In this document: positions 42,598 to 51,559 of the stretch, piece by piece
Layout of the letters: each line of letters starts with the position of its first letter
Numbering within the stretch: the first letter of the stretch is position 1
NCBI RefSeq assembly: GCF_049676595.1
Contig: NZ_CP187259.1
Coordinates: forward strand, 3,472,001-3,536,000
Source: Methanocella_A sp049676595
GTDB taxonomy: Archaea > Halobacteriota > Methanocellia > Methanocellales > Methanocellaceae
Direction: 5' to 3'
Length of the DNA: 64,000 nucleotides
Notes under the pieces: model-generated
What the model saw: the letters and a program-made list of their open reading frames with translations, nothing else
Databases searched by the model: none
Told to the model about the DNA's origin: nothing
Program-made: the position numbers and the translations under genes

Positions 42598-44742
42598 ATG
42601 GAGTACGTGGAATCGCATACCAGCACGGACGACATCACTGACTCGCTCGTCATACGGGAGGGTAACGTCACGCTGGTGACCGAGAAGAACGGCAACATAC
42701 CGCTGGGAGAGGAATTAGGATACGGGCTGTACCACAGGGACTGCAGGTTTCTCAGCGGGTACATCATCAGGCTCAACGACAGGCTGCTGCGAAACATCCT
42801 CTCCAACGATGACCGGGATTACGCATCTACGATTGTGATGACCAACAGGGCCTTTACCGACGACCGGGGAAAAGAGGTCAGGAAGGATACGATCACGGTG
42901 CGCAGGGACCGGGTCATCCCCGGGCTGGTCCGGGAAATCATCTCGATCACCAACCACAACCAGCACGACGTATACGCCAGCCTCACCCTGGAGCTCGAGG
43001 CGGACTTCAACGATATCTTCACCGTCCGGGGCATCGACGGAAAGCGGAGCGGCAGCCTGCAAAAACCGATCTTTGACAGGGACACCCTCCTCTTATCCTA
43101 CCTCGGGAAGGACGGGCACAAACGCAGCACCCGGATCGTCTTTGATCCCCCGCCGGAGTGTACCAACGGGCGGACATGCACCTACTGCCTCCGGCTCCGG
43201 CCCTCGAAGACCTACAAACTTGAGCTGCGCATTTACGTAGAAGAAACTGGCGCCCCGGAGGAAAGCCAGCTTCGAGGGGACCTGAGCATCGAGGAGCGCC
43301 TGGACAGAATCCGGACTTCCTATGCCCACACGACGGAATGCTGCGGGAAGTTCAGCACGGACAACCTCGTCTTCAACCGGGTTTTTCTCAGGTCGCTGGC
43401 CGACCTCAGGCTGCTGAACATGAGCAGCCACGGCCACATCTTCCACTCGGCAGGCGTGCCATGGTACGATGCGCTGTTCGGCAGGGACAGCATCATCTCC
43501 GCCCTCCAGTCGATGCCCTACGAGTTCAGCAAGGCTAAAAGCACTCTGCGGCTGCTGGCCCGGTACCAGGGCAGGGAGTACAACGACTGGAAAGACGAAG
43601 AGCCGGGCAAGATACTACACGAGCTGAGGGTAGGGGAAAAGGCGAACCTGAACGAGATCCCCATGATCCCGTACTATGGCACCGTGGACTCGACGCCGCT
43701 CTTTCTGATACTGCTGGCCGAGTACATCGGCTGGACTGGAGAGATAGGCCTGATGCACGAGCTTTTCGGGCATGTGACGGCGGCCCTCGGGTGGATGGAC
43801 AACTATGCCGATCCGGGAGACATGGGCTTTGCCTCGTACCTCCCGAGGTCGAAAAAGGGCCTGACCAACCACGGGTGGAAGGACTCAGTGGAAGCCGTCA
43901 GCCGATCGGATGGCAGCCTTGCGCAGCCGCCGGTAGCACTCTCGGAGGTACAGGGCTACTTCTACATGGCAAAGGTCAGAATGGCGATCTTATTCGAACG
44001 GACTGGAAACCGCGACCTTGCCAGCAGGCTCATCCACGACGCCCACGAGCTGAAGCGAAAGTTCAACCGGGACTTCTGGATGAGCGAAAAAAGGTTCTAC
44101 GCCCAGGCTATCGATCGGGAAGGCCTGTGTGACGTGATCTCCTCCAATCCCCTGCAATGCCTGTGGACCGGGATTGTGGACGGAGGCCGGGCGGCAGATA
44201 TGGTCAAGCGCATGTTCGAGCCCGACATGTTCACCGGCTGGGGGATCAGGACTCTGTCATCCCTGGAGAAGCGGTACAGTCCGCTGGGATACCATGCAGG
44301 CACAGTCTGGCCCTTCGATAACTCCATCATCGCGCTGGGCCTGTGCCGGTATGGATTCAAGGAGGAGGCCAACAGGCTGCTGACCTGCATGTACGAAGCG
44401 GCCAGCCAGTATCCACGTTATCGTCTGCCCGAGCTGTTCGGCGGCTACGAGCGGGAGCATTATAATGTGCCCACCAGGTACCCGGTGGCCTGCAGTCCCC
44501 AGGCCTGGTCGGCGGGGACGATACCATACATGCTTTCGGCAGCCCTGGGATATATCCCGCAGGCGATGGACCAGAGGCTGACACTGGTCAAGCCTACACT
44601 GCCCCCGTGGCTGGAAGCCTTGAAGATCAAAGACCTGATGGTCGGCGGGGTGCCCGTCAGCCTCGAGTTCAAGCGCATAGACATGGATACAATGGTCAAC
44701 GTCCCCGGAGAGACAGCCATAGACGTGGTGGTGCACTACTGA
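42598..44742 (+). CDS. Glycogen debranching enzyme-like amylo-alpha-1,6-glucosidase
   Basis: A two-domain protein of about 714 residues: an N-terminal beta domain (GYGLYHRDCRFLSGYIIRLND, GDE_N type) and an (alpha/alpha)6 catalytic barrel (about residues 270-640) with AGVPWYDALFGRDS, HGWKDSVEAVSR, LYH-type substrate loops and SPLGYHAGTVWPFDN. These are hallmark motifs of the GH133-like debranching group; it probably cleaves alpha-1,6 branches of storage polysaccharide. The ATG at 42598 is chosen; a TTG eight codons earlier is open. A TATA-like CATATAAC lies near 42545-42552. It is convergent with the catalase gene. Confidence 0.85.
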   Translation: MEYVESHTSTDDITDSLVIREGNVTLVTEKNGNIPLGEELGYGLYHRDCRFLSGYIIRLNDRLLRNILSNDDRDYASTIVMTNRAFTDDRGKEVRKDTITVRRDRVIPGLVREIISITNHNQHDVYASLTLELEADFNDIFTVRGIDGKRSGSLQKPIFDRDTLLLSYLGKDGHKRSTRIVFDPPPECTNGRTCTYCLRLRPSKTYKLELRIYVEETGAPEESQLRGDLSIEERLDRIRTSYAHTTECCGKFSTDNLVFNRVFLRSLADLRLLNMSSHGHIFHSAGVPWYDALFGRDSIISALQSMPYEFSKAKSTLRLLARYQGREYNDWKDEEPGKILHELRVGEKANLNEIPMIPYYGTVDSTPLFLILLAEYIGWTGEIGLMHELFGHVTAALGWMDNYADPGDMGFASYLPRSKKGLTNHGWKDSVEAVSRSDGSLAQPPVALSEVQGYFYMAKVRMAILFERTGNRDLASRLIHDAHELKRKFNRDFWMSEKRFYAQAIDREGLCDVISSNPLQCLWTGIVDGGRAADMVKRMFEPDMFTGWGIRTLSSLEKRYSPLGYHAGTVWPFDNSIIALGLCRYGFKEEANRLLTCMYEAASQYPRYRLPELFGGYEREHYNVPTRYPVACSPQAWSAGTIPYMLSAALGYIPQAMDQRLTLVKPTLPPWLEALKIKDLMVGGVPVSLEFKRIDMDTMVNVPGETAIDVVVHY

Positions 44743-44794
44743 GCCGGAGAACTGAGGGCACCGAAGCGAGCGAAAATGGGAAGAGTGACTTCCC

Positions 44795-46942
44795 CTATGC
44801 CGGCACCGCCTCCTTCTTCTCCCTGTCCCAGTGGCGGTGCTGCGCCATCGCCTTCCGGAAGCGTTCGAAGAACGCGATCAGGTCCGTCTCGTCCCGGGCC
44901 GTCACCACGCCTTTATCCGAGACAATGCCACCTTTGCCTTCGCCGGAAATGGAGACGCCGGAGATGGCAGAGGCCTTGATCAGGTCTACGCCCTCGCCCA
45001 TGGCCCCGATCGGCTTGCAGTGCCTGAACGCCTCGTTGAGGAAATGTATGGCGTCCCCATGGGATTTCAGCGTCTCCACGCTCTGCTTTCCGCCGGGGAC
45101 GAACACGGCATCGTACAGGATCGAGCCGGTAGTCACGTAGCTCTTGTCCACCATGACTTCGCCACCGTCAGAGCCCTTATGTAGGCCCTGGACTTTGGAG
45201 ACCACTTCGGCGCTCGCCCCGGCAGTCTTCACCGCCTTCTTCATCTGCTCGACCTCGGAGGCTTTCACGCCCTCTGCCGCCAGGATGGCGACCTTCCGGC
45301 CGACGATAGTATCCGGAACCTTGTTCAGCTGGCTGAGCGCCGGGGATTTATCCAGCTTGCTCTTCTTCTGCGGGGCTTTCGGCGCCGGCACCTTCACGCC
45401 CACGCCTTCCGCGATCATCCGCCCGAGCTCCGGGTCGACGTTGGCGAACATGTCCGTGACCCGCTGCCGGATCTCGAGGCTCTTGACCTTGCCCACCTCA
45501 AAGTGGAAAGCTTTGACGATGTGGGTCTTTTCGGGCCCGGTCATGCTGTTCCAGAAAAGGGTGGCCTGGCTGAAGAAGTCCTTGAAACTGTCGCTCCGCG
45601 CCCGGATTTTCTTCCCCTCCACCTTCTCGGTGTAGTGAACGTAGCCGCGCTCCTCCCGGGACGCAGGCCTCGGGTCACCGTTACCTACCGTATTCGGGAA
45701 GTAGGCCGACTTGCCCCTGTTGATCGTCATCCGGTGGTAGCCGTCCCGCTGGTTGTTATGGTAAGGTGCGAGCGGCCTGTTGATGGGAATCTCGTGAAAG
45801 TTGGGACCTCCGAGGCGGATCAGCTGGGTGTCCAGGTACGAAAAGAGCCGTCCCTGCAAAAGCGGATCGTTGGTGAAGTCGATGCCCGGCACCACGTTGG
45901 CGGGGCAGAAGGCCACCTGCTCCACCTCCGCGAAGAAGTTGTCAGGCCTGGCGGTCAGGGTCAGCTTGCCGATGATCTTCAGGGGCACCTGCTCCTCCGG
46001 CACGATTTTGGTCGCGTCCAGCAGGTCGAAGTCGAACTTCTGCTCGTCCGCTTCCTCGATGATCTGCACGGCCAGCTCGTACTCGGGGTAGTGGCCTGCG
46101 TCGATCGCCTCGTACAGATCCCGCCGGTGGTAGTCCGGGTCCTTGCCGGCCAGCTTCTGGGCCTCGTCCCAGACGAGGGAATGGACGCCCAGCTTAGGTA
46201 TCCAGTGGAACTTGACGAAACGGCCTTTGCCCGCCTTGTTGACGAACCTGAACGTGTTGACACCGAAACCCTGCATCATCCGGTAGCTTCTCGGGATACC
46301 CCTGTCCGAAAGGAGCCACATGATCATGTGGGCGTTCTCGTGGTGACTGGCCACGAAGTCCCAGAAGGTATCATGGGCGGCAGACGCCTGCGGCATCTCG
46401 TCATCCGGCTCCGGCTTGATCGAGTGGACCAGGTCGGGGAACTTGATAGCATCCTGGATAAAGAAGACCGGGATGTTATTCCCGACGAGGTCATAGTTGC
46501 CGTCCTCGGTGTAAAATTTGGTAGCGAAGCCCCGGGCATCCCTCACCGTATCGGCAGAGCCCCGGAAGCCCACGACGGTCGAGAAACGGACGAAAACAGG
46601 GGTCTTCTTACCGGCTTCCTGCAAAAACGACGCCATGGTGTACTCGGCCATCGACTCGTAGCACTCGAAGTAACCGTGGGCGCCCGTACCCCTGGCGTGA
46701 ACTACTCGCTCCGGGATGCGCTCGTGATCGAAGTGGGTGAGCTTTTCCCGGAAGTGGAAGTCCTCCAGAAGCGTCGGCCCCCTCTCGCCGGCTTTCAGGG
46801 ACATGTCGGTCTCGCTGACCCTCACGCCCTGGTTAGTCGTCAGGAACTGGCCCTCCGGGTACTCACGGAATTCTTCCAGGTCGCTCAGTTTACTCTTCTC
46901 GTCGACGTCGATATGTTTAGCTTTTTTAAGCTGCTCGCTCAT
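44795..46942 (-). CDS. katE: Large-subunit catalase (HPII/KatE type) with C-terminal DJ-1/PfpI-like domain
   Basis: Haem catalase of about 715 residues that decomposes hydrogen peroxide. Core motifs: ERVVHARGTGAHGYFE (distal His near residue 70), the Asn-containing FVRFSTVVGFRGSADT segment, and RLFSYLDTQLIRLGGPNFHE with the proximal haem tyrosine. The last ~150 residues form the DJ-1-like domain of clade 2 catalases (GRKVAILAAEGVKASEVEQM, DAVFVPGGKQSVETL). The ATG at 46942 has a GGAGG site; a longer frame to 47017 does not. A perfect TTAGCGCTAA palindrome lies in the promoter region (47018-47027). Confidence 0.95.
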   Translation of the reverse strand: MSEQLKKAKHIDVDEKSKLSDLEEFREYPEGQFLTTNQGVRVSETDMSLKAGERGPTLLEDFHFREKLTHFDHERIPERVVHARGTGAHGYFECYESMAEYTMASFLQEAGKKTPVFVRFSTVVGFRGSADTVRDARGFATKFYTEDGNYDLVGNNIPVFFIQDAIKFPDLVHSIKPEPDDEMPQASAAHDTFWDFVASHHENAHMIMWLLSDRGIPRSYRMMQGFGVNTFRFVNKAGKGRFVKFHWIPKLGVHSLVWDEAQKLAGKDPDYHRRDLYEAIDAGHYPEYELAVQIIEEADEQKFDFDLLDATKIVPEEQVPLKIIGKLTLTARPDNFFAEVEQVAFCPANVVPGIDFTNDPLLQGRLFSYLDTQLIRLGGPNFHEIPINRPLAPYHNNQRDGYHRMTINRGKSAYFPNTVGNGDPRPASREERGYVHYTEKVEGKKIRARSDSFKDFFSQATLFWNSMTGPEKTHIVKAFHFEVGKVKSLEIRQRVTDMFANVDPELGRMIAEGVGVKVPAPKAPQKKSKLDKSPALSQLNKVPDTIVGRKVAILAAEGVKASEVEQMKKAVKTAGASAEVVSKVQGLHKGSDGGEVMVDKSYVTTGSILYDAVFVPGGKQSVETLKSHGDAIHFLNEAFRHCKPIGAMGEGVDLIKASAISGVSISGEGKGGIVSDKGVVTARDETDLIAFFERFRKAMAQHRHWDREKKEAVPA

Positions 46943-47149
46943 GTGGTAACCTCCGCATAATGGCCATCGCAGCGAAGTGATCGTAAGCCGCATGCCGTCG
47001 GCCAGTGATAGCTGCAATTAGCGCTAACAAAATAGTAGATGTACGGGGCACAGGTTAAATATTATCGAAATTATATCATAAAATTTGGCATGAAAAGGCC
47101 TTACTATGGTTACTTTGGGTACCATATATGAAAGGTTAAGGCAACAGCC

Positions 47150-48021
47150 TCAACTCGTGTTAAAAAAGTCCCTCTGGCGGACGTCGTCGATGAGCACCGG
47201 CCCGGTCAGGTTTATTCTGGACCGCTTCACGGCTCCGAATTCCGCCAGGCCATCGGCCGTAGTCGAGAACACCGTATCGCCCAGCATAGCCATCGACGCA
47301 AGGCCCCCGGCAGCCTCCACCGCCTCGACCGCGTCCAGGGCCCGGCGGCTGATCAGGCCCGAGTCGACCGCGAAGCCCCGGGAGAGCCGCATGAACTCCT
47401 CGAACACGAGGGCTTTTTCAGCAGCGCCTTGAGGCACTCTTCCCCGGCGCGATTGATCTGCTTCTTCTCCCTTTCGTCTGACAGCACGCCCTTGGTCGAC
47501 ACCGGGCCGAAGTGGGCGTAGTAGATAAACGTGGGCGCTGCGGGGATCCGGTCAAGGGCAAACGGGGTGCCCGGCCGGAGCCTGATTTCCACGCCGCCGT
47601 TGCTCATCCCCGCCACGTCCCCGAGCCCGGTGCCATTAGAGACCTCAGCGAGGTGGGCGGCATGGCACAGATCGTTAAACGTCTTGTTCAGCCCGAGCAA
47701 TTCGTTCAACGCAAGAGCGGTGCTCATCGCTCCCGCGGCGCTGGCCCCGAGGCCGCCGCCGACCGGCACCGAGAGGCGGCTATTGATGAGTACTGGCTGA
47801 TCGGTGAGCAGATCAAGAAGGGTTCGGGTGGTCGTCGCCTCGCTCTCCACGCCGTTCAGGAGGATTCTCGTTTCGCCGTCCTGAGACAAGGTGACCTCAG
47901 TGTAGACGCCGTCGTCGAGGGACAGACCGGCGCCACAGGAGCCGGTTTTCAAAGGGTCCTCATGCTCCCTGATAACGAAGAAGCCGGTGATGTGGCCCGG
48001 CGCAAACGCCCTCACCATCAT
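47150..48021 (-). CDS. Pantoate kinase (archaeal PoK, GHMP family), interrupted by a -1 frameshift
   Basis: ATP-dependent pantoate kinase of the archaeal CoA pathway. The 5' part (48021 down to about 47414) has VRAFAPGHITGFF, the GHMP motif PVGGGLGASAAGAMST near residue 87, and SNGTGLGDVAGMSNGGVEIR. At a run of five A (plus-strand T run 47414-47418) the frame breaks, and the family C terminus continues in the -1 frame (KALVFEEFMRLSRGFAVDSG onward to 47150). Shifting by one base restores a ~290-residue protein. It may be a sequencing error, a genuine mutation, or frameshifting on the GAAAAAG tract. It overlaps coaBC by an ATGA, fitting a CoA operon. Confidence 0.8.
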
Positions 48022-49238
48022 TTGAAATACTCCGAGGCCGCGTCCAGGATGGCGCCGGCGATCACGCTCTTCTTCCCGGTGACCCGGGCGGTGGGAACGT
48101 CGTACCGGATGATGAACACGTCGTTGACGGAAGAATCCCGGACTCCCCCGAACCGGTTGGCCACGATCATGTTAGCCCCCGACTCTTCCAGCCTGCGCTC
48201 GGCCCGGTCCACAAGCTCTTTCTCGTCCACCGTGTCGGCCTTGAAGGCCACGATGAACAGGCCCGGATAATCGTGCCTCACCCGGTCGATGATCTTGGGC
48301 GTCGGCTGCAGCGTAATTGTGAGAGAGCCCGCAGAGCTGATTTTGTCAAGCGCCTTCTCCACGGTAAAGTCCGAGATGGCCGCAGCGCTAATGTAGAGGT
48401 CGTAGCCCTTCCTCAGCTCGGCCAGCACCGCCTCCATCATGTCCCCTGCGCTCTCCGCGAACACATCGCTAATCCCCTGTATACCTACACGGTCCTTGTG
48501 GACCACAGTAACCTCGGCACCCTGGCGATAAGCCTCCAGCGCTAACTCGATGCCCATTCTGCCAGTGCTCCGGCTGGTCAGCACCCGGATCGGGTCGATC
48601 TCCTCGAAGTTGGGGCCGCTGGTGATAAGAACCTTCTTCCCCCGCAGCGGAGAGCGCGAAAGCATGCGCTCGACATTGAGCACGACCTCGGCGTTGTCGG
48701 GAATCTTGGCTATGTGTTCCTCCCGCTTCGGCATCAGGAACTTGAGGCCGATGTCCTCCAGCTTCCGGATGTTCTGCTGGACCAGTAAGTGATCGTACAT
48801 GGAGCCGTGCATGGCCGGCACGATCAGCACGGGTATCTTCGAGCCGATGGCCGTGGTGGCGAACGTCGTCACCGGAGTATCGTCGATGCCCGAGGCGATC
48901 TTGCCGATGGTGTTCGCCGTGCACGGGGCGATCAAAAGCAGATCGTAAGCCTCCTTCCGTTCGCCGCAGTAAGCTACGTGCTCCACGTCCCCGGTGATCT
49001 CGGTGATGACCGCCCTGCCGGTGGCATACTGGAGCGCCCACGGGTGGATGATAGTCTGCGCCGCCTCGCTCATCACACCCTGGACCACGGCTCCCCGGCG
49101 GATGAGTTCTCTCGCCAGCTTGATCGTTTCCACGGCCGCAATGCTGCCCGTCACCGCCAGCACGATCTTCTTGCCTTTCAGAGAATCGCTGACAGTGCTG
49201 GCTAAGTCCAGCGTGGGGTGAGAGACATCGAGAGTCAT
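48018..49238 (-). CDS. coaBC: Bifunctional phosphopantothenoylcysteine decarboxylase / phosphopantothenate-cysteine ligase CoaBC
   Basis: Joins cysteine to 4'-phosphopantothenate and decarboxylates the product. The N-terminal flavoprotein domain shows VLAVTGSIAAVETIKLARELIRRGA, the active-site IHPWA segment and PAMHGSMYDH; the C-terminal ligase domain begins GKKVLITSGPNFEEIDPIR and contains RSTGRMGIELA and the DLYISAAAISDF motif. Length is about 406 residues from the ATG at 49238; a TTG at 49250 is an alternative, since a TATA box (about 49271-49279) would start transcription near there. pantoate kinase follows with a four-base overlap. Confidence 0.93.
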   Translation of the reverse strand: MTLDVSHPTLDLASTVSDSLKGKKIVLAVTGSIAAVETIKLARELIRRGAVVQGVMSEAAQTIIHPWALQYATGRAVITEITGDVEHVAYCGERKEAYDLLLIAPCTANTIGKIASGIDDTPVTTFATTAIGSKIPVLIVPAMHGSMYDHLLVQQNIRKLEDIGLKFLMPKREEHIAKIPDNAEVVLNVERMLSRSPLRGKKVLITSGPNFEEIDPIRVLTSRSTGRMGIELALEAYRQGAEVTVVHKDRVGIQGISDVFAESAGDMMEAVLAELRKGYDLYISAAAISDFTVEKALDKISSAGSLTITLQPTPKIIDRVRHDYPGLFIVAFKADTVDEKELVDRAERRLEESGANMIVANRFGGVRDSSVNDVFIIRYDVPTARVTGKKSVIAGAILDAASEYFK

Positions 49239-49355
49239 GGCTTTAATCAATGGATAATGGGCATAATTCCTTTTTAAATGTTAGCGTTAATAGCCGGGAA
49301 AATCAGCTAGTTAAGTGCCTCACGCAGCCTTACACCAAGTATCGTCATTCTCGTA

Positions 49356-49504
49356 ATGTTTTGTATGAGTGCCCGTACCATTTACACGAAGTACGCGAAG
49401 TACTCAAAGTACGATAAAACGGCATGCTGTAAGATGATCTTATCGTAAAACTTCGTGTACTTCGTGTACTTCGCGTACTTCGTGTAAACGGTACCTGACA
49501 GTCC
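49356..49504. repeat. Inverted-repeat element with GGTACC/GGACTGTC ends, copy 1 (reverse orientation)
   Basis: Arms are ACCATTTACACGAAGTACGC plus ACGAAG-type words on the left and their complements (ACTTCGTGTACTTCGTGTAC, GTGTAAACGGTACC) on the right. The outer flanks, GAGTGCCCGTACC on the left and GGTACCTGACAGTCC on the right, match the second copy at 54100-54255 in opposite orientation. It lies in the upstream region of coaBC. Confidence 0.85.
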
Positions 49505-49528
49505 TAAAAATATATAAGGGCTACGAGG

Positions 49529-50017
49529 CTATTCGAGCACCTTTTTCAGCGCCCCGTAGGAAATGACGTCGTTGATGCTCTCCACGAACCTGATGTTCTC
49601 CGGCTTACCGCTGGCCAGGGCGTTGCGTAGTAGTATCGGCGTCAGGTCCACATCCCGGGCGCCCCGGCACGTCGATAATACGCAGTACTCGGCGCAGTAG
49701 CCGGTCAGGATGACGGTGTCGACGCCGAGCTTGCGGAGAGTTTCGAGAAGAGGAGTTTTGGTGAACGAATTACTGTAAGTCTTGTGGATGTGGACATCCG
49801 AGTCCAGAATCTCCAGGCTCTCCGGGAGGTCGAAAGCCTCGGTGCCCGGCACTCTGTCGCCTTCGATGTCCTGGACGCAGATAATGGGCAGGTTCTTCTC
49901 TCTGAATAGTTCTATGGCTGCGTTAATGTACTCGATCGCGTCGTTCAGGGACTGAGCAGTGACGGGATTCTTGAAGAACTCCTGCTGGACATCGATGACT
50001 AAGAGGGCTGGCTTCAT
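49529..50017 (-). CDS. Isochorismatase-family cysteine hydrolase
   Basis: Protein of 162 residues of the isochorismatase-like hydrolase superfamily. The catalytic triad is visible: Asp in LLVIDVQQEFF (residue 9), Lys in HIHKTYSNSF (near residue 79), and Cys in LTGYCAEYCVLST (near residue 112). Size and sequence resemble nicotinamidase-like members. The natural substrate may be nicotinamide or another amide; no neighbour decides this. It stands as a single leftward gene between a repeat element and the divergent spt4 operon. Confidence 0.87.
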   Translation of the reverse strand: MKPALLVIDVQQEFFKNPVTAQSLNDAIEYINAAIELFREKNLPIICVQDIEGDRVPGTEAFDLPESLEILDSDVHIHKTYSNSFTKTPLLETLRKLGVDTVILTGYCAEYCVLSTCRGARDVDLTPILLRNALASGKPENIRFVESINDVISYGALKKVLE

Positions 50018-50209
50018 GGCTCTAAGTTTTTACCAAAGGAACATATAGCTGTTGTTGACAGTATTAGTCTGACAAAGGGCGCCGAAGGCGCACAATCCCG
50101 ACCTAGCACTCCCAGCGCCGAAGGCGCACAAAACCCACTACTTTTATATACTCAAAGTTACTATGACGAGATGTCTACTCGAAAGTATCTAAGTCTGGAG
50201 ATTATATAA

Positions 50210-50437
50210 ATGGCAAAGACTAAATCTGACACAAAATCCCGCAAGGCCGGCAGTAACCTGAAGGCTTGCAGGGAGTGTCATAACCTGCTCGAGGGCGACG
50301 TCTGCCCCGTCTGCCAGTCCGGCTCGCTCAGCGAGGACTGGAGCGGCTACGTGGTCATCATCGACCCGGTCAAGTCAGAGATCGCAAAGCTCATGAACGT
50401 CAAGCGTCCCGGCAAGTTCGCCTTGAAGGTGCGCTAA
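50210..50437 (+). CDS. spt4: Transcription elongation factor Spt4 (RNA polymerase subunit E'')
   Basis: Zinc-ribbon protein of 75 residues that pairs with Spt5 on RNA polymerase. Cysteine pairs CRECHNLL near residue 20 and CPVCQSG near residue 32 bind zinc, followed by the conserved SGYVVIIDPVKSEIAKLMN segment. The N-terminal ~16 residues are a basic extension. It heads a rightward group with dephospho-CoA kinase, rps24e and rps27ae, an order conserved in archaea. The region before it (50018-50209) has two GCGCCGAAGGCGC mini-hairpins near 50080-50125. Confidence 0.94.
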   Translation: MAKTKSDTKSRKAGSNLKACRECHNLLEGDVCPVCQSGSLSEDWSGYVVIIDPVKSEIAKLMNVKRPGKFALKVR

Positions 50438-50438
50438 G

Positions 50439-50963
50439 TTGATCTATAAGCTGACGCCGGCGCTGCGCGACGACCTGAAGACCCCGTTCGGTACGCTGTA
50501 CAGGGGTAAGGGCGAATCGTGCCTGGCGAAGGTAGTGAAGGCACTGGACAGGCCCCCGAAGATCATATCGATCGGGGACGTGACCACCTTCTACCTCATC
50601 AAAGCCGGTGTCGTGCCCGACATGTGCCTCGTCGACGACCAGACCATGCGTCTGCCGGTCGACCACGAGGTCCGCAAAGGCACGTCTCATCACACCTTTA
50701 AAGAGCTGCGTGTCAGCAACCCCGCGGGTGTCGTCACTCAGGCGCTCATGGACCTGATCAAGGACAACATGAGCTCGACAGAGCCCGTCCGCATCTTCGT
50801 GGACGGCGAGGAAGACCTGGCGGTCATTCCCGCATGCCTTTACGCCCCTGCCGGATCAGCCGTGATCTACGGCCAGCCCAACGAAGGCGTGGTCGTGGTC
50901 AAGGTGACCGAGGAAAAGCGAAAGGAGACCAGGGCTCTCCTGGACAAGATGGAGAAAGAGTAG
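50439..50963 (+). CDS. GTP-dependent dephospho-CoA kinase (DUF359 family)
   Basis: Archaeal enzyme for the last CoA step, unrelated to bacterial CoaE. Family features: IISIGDVTTFYLIKAGVVPD near residue 42, LVDDQTMRLP near residue 65, VSNPAGVVTQALMDLI, and VDGEEDLAVIP near residue 123. Length, 174 residues, is standard. Translation starts at TTG (50439), two bases after the spt4 stop, with GGTG as ribosome site inside spt4. Together with pantoate kinase and CoaBC, three CoA-pathway enzymes fall within 4 kb. Confidence 0.92.
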   Translation: MIYKLTPALRDDLKTPFGTLYRGKGESCLAKVVKALDRPPKIISIGDVTTFYLIKAGVVPDMCLVDDQTMRLPVDHEVRKGTSHHTFKELRVSNPAGVVTQALMDLIKDNMSSTEPVRIFVDGEEDLAVIPACLYAPAGSAVIYGQPNEGVVVVKVTEEKRKETRALLDKMEKE

Positions 50964-51020
50964 ACGACAGTCGGCCTATCTGTCCGACTGTAAATCACGA
51001 TCATCAACATGGTGATAAGT

Positions 51021-51323
51021 ATGGAAATAAAAGTACTGGAAGAAAAGAACAACCCGCTCCTGCAGAGGCGCGAGGTACAGTTCAGCGTAAGCCACAACCT
51101 GGGCACCCCGTCCAGGCAGGAGATCAAGAACAAGATCGCAGCCTACCTGAACTCGAAGCCGGAACTGGTCATCATCGAGCGCATGAGGTCCCAGTTCGGC
51201 AAGCGCGAGACCAGAGGCTACGCCAAGATCTACGAGACCGAAGAGCGCATGAAGCGCGTCGAGACCGAGCACATCGTCCAGAGGAACCAGAAGCCTGTTC
51301 CGAAGGAAGAAAAGAAGGAGTGA
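51021..51323 (+). CDS. rps24e: Ribosomal protein S24e
   Basis: Small-subunit ribosomal protein of 100 residues, standard for archaea. The MEIKVLEEKNNPLLQRREVQ start and the ELVIIERMRSQFGKRETRGYAKIYET core are characteristic. The ATG at 51021 follows GGTGATAAG; the ATG four codons upstream is disfavoured because it overlaps the ribosome site. The C terminus is Lys/Glu-rich. rps27ae follows by 5 bp. Confidence 0.96.
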   Translation: MEIKVLEEKNNPLLQRREVQFSVSHNLGTPSRQEIKNKIAAYLNSKPELVIIERMRSQFGKRETRGYAKIYETEERMKRVETEHIVQRNQKPVPKEEKKE

Positions 51324-51328
51324 TCTGA

Positions 51329-51559
51329 ATGGCAGCACCAGCAGCAAAAGCACCCGCAAAGGGCGCACCGGCAGCAAAGGGCGGCGCCAAGGGCCCGGCC
51401 AAGGGCACCAACACCAAGGCCCGCATGTACGAAGTCAAGGACGGCAAAGTCAGCCGCAAGGGCCAGACGTGCCCCCGCTGTGGCGACGGCGTCTTCATGG
51501 CAGCCCACAAGGACCGCGTATCCTGCGGCAAGTGCGGCTACACCGAGTACAAGAAATAA
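51329..51559 (+). CDS. rps27ae: Ribosomal protein S27ae with Ala/Pro/Lys-rich N-terminal extension
   Basis: Zinc-finger small-subunit protein. The family core is residues ~27-76: ARMYEVKDGKVSRKGQTCPR, then CGDGVFMAAHKDRVSCGKCG, with two CxxC pairs binding zinc, ending GYTEYKK. The first ~26 residues are a low-complexity basic extension of Ala-Pro-Ala-Lys-Gly words not expected in most archaeal S27ae proteins (usually about 50-65 residues). The ATG at 51329 has a GGAG site in the rps24e end, supporting the extended start. Confidence 0.94.
   Translation: MAAPAAKAPAKGAPAAKGGAKGPAKGTNTKARMYEVKDGKVSRKGQTCPRCGDGVFMAAHKDRVSCGKCGYTEYKK

Noticed and set aside
45503..46960. 485-codon open frame opposite the catalase
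   Set aside because: Antisense shadow of an unambiguous catalase gene, with His/Arg/Gly-skewed composition.
47150..47437. Independent small gene on the minus strand
   Set aside because: Its sequence continues the pantoate kinase family C terminus in the shifted frame, so it is part of that gene.
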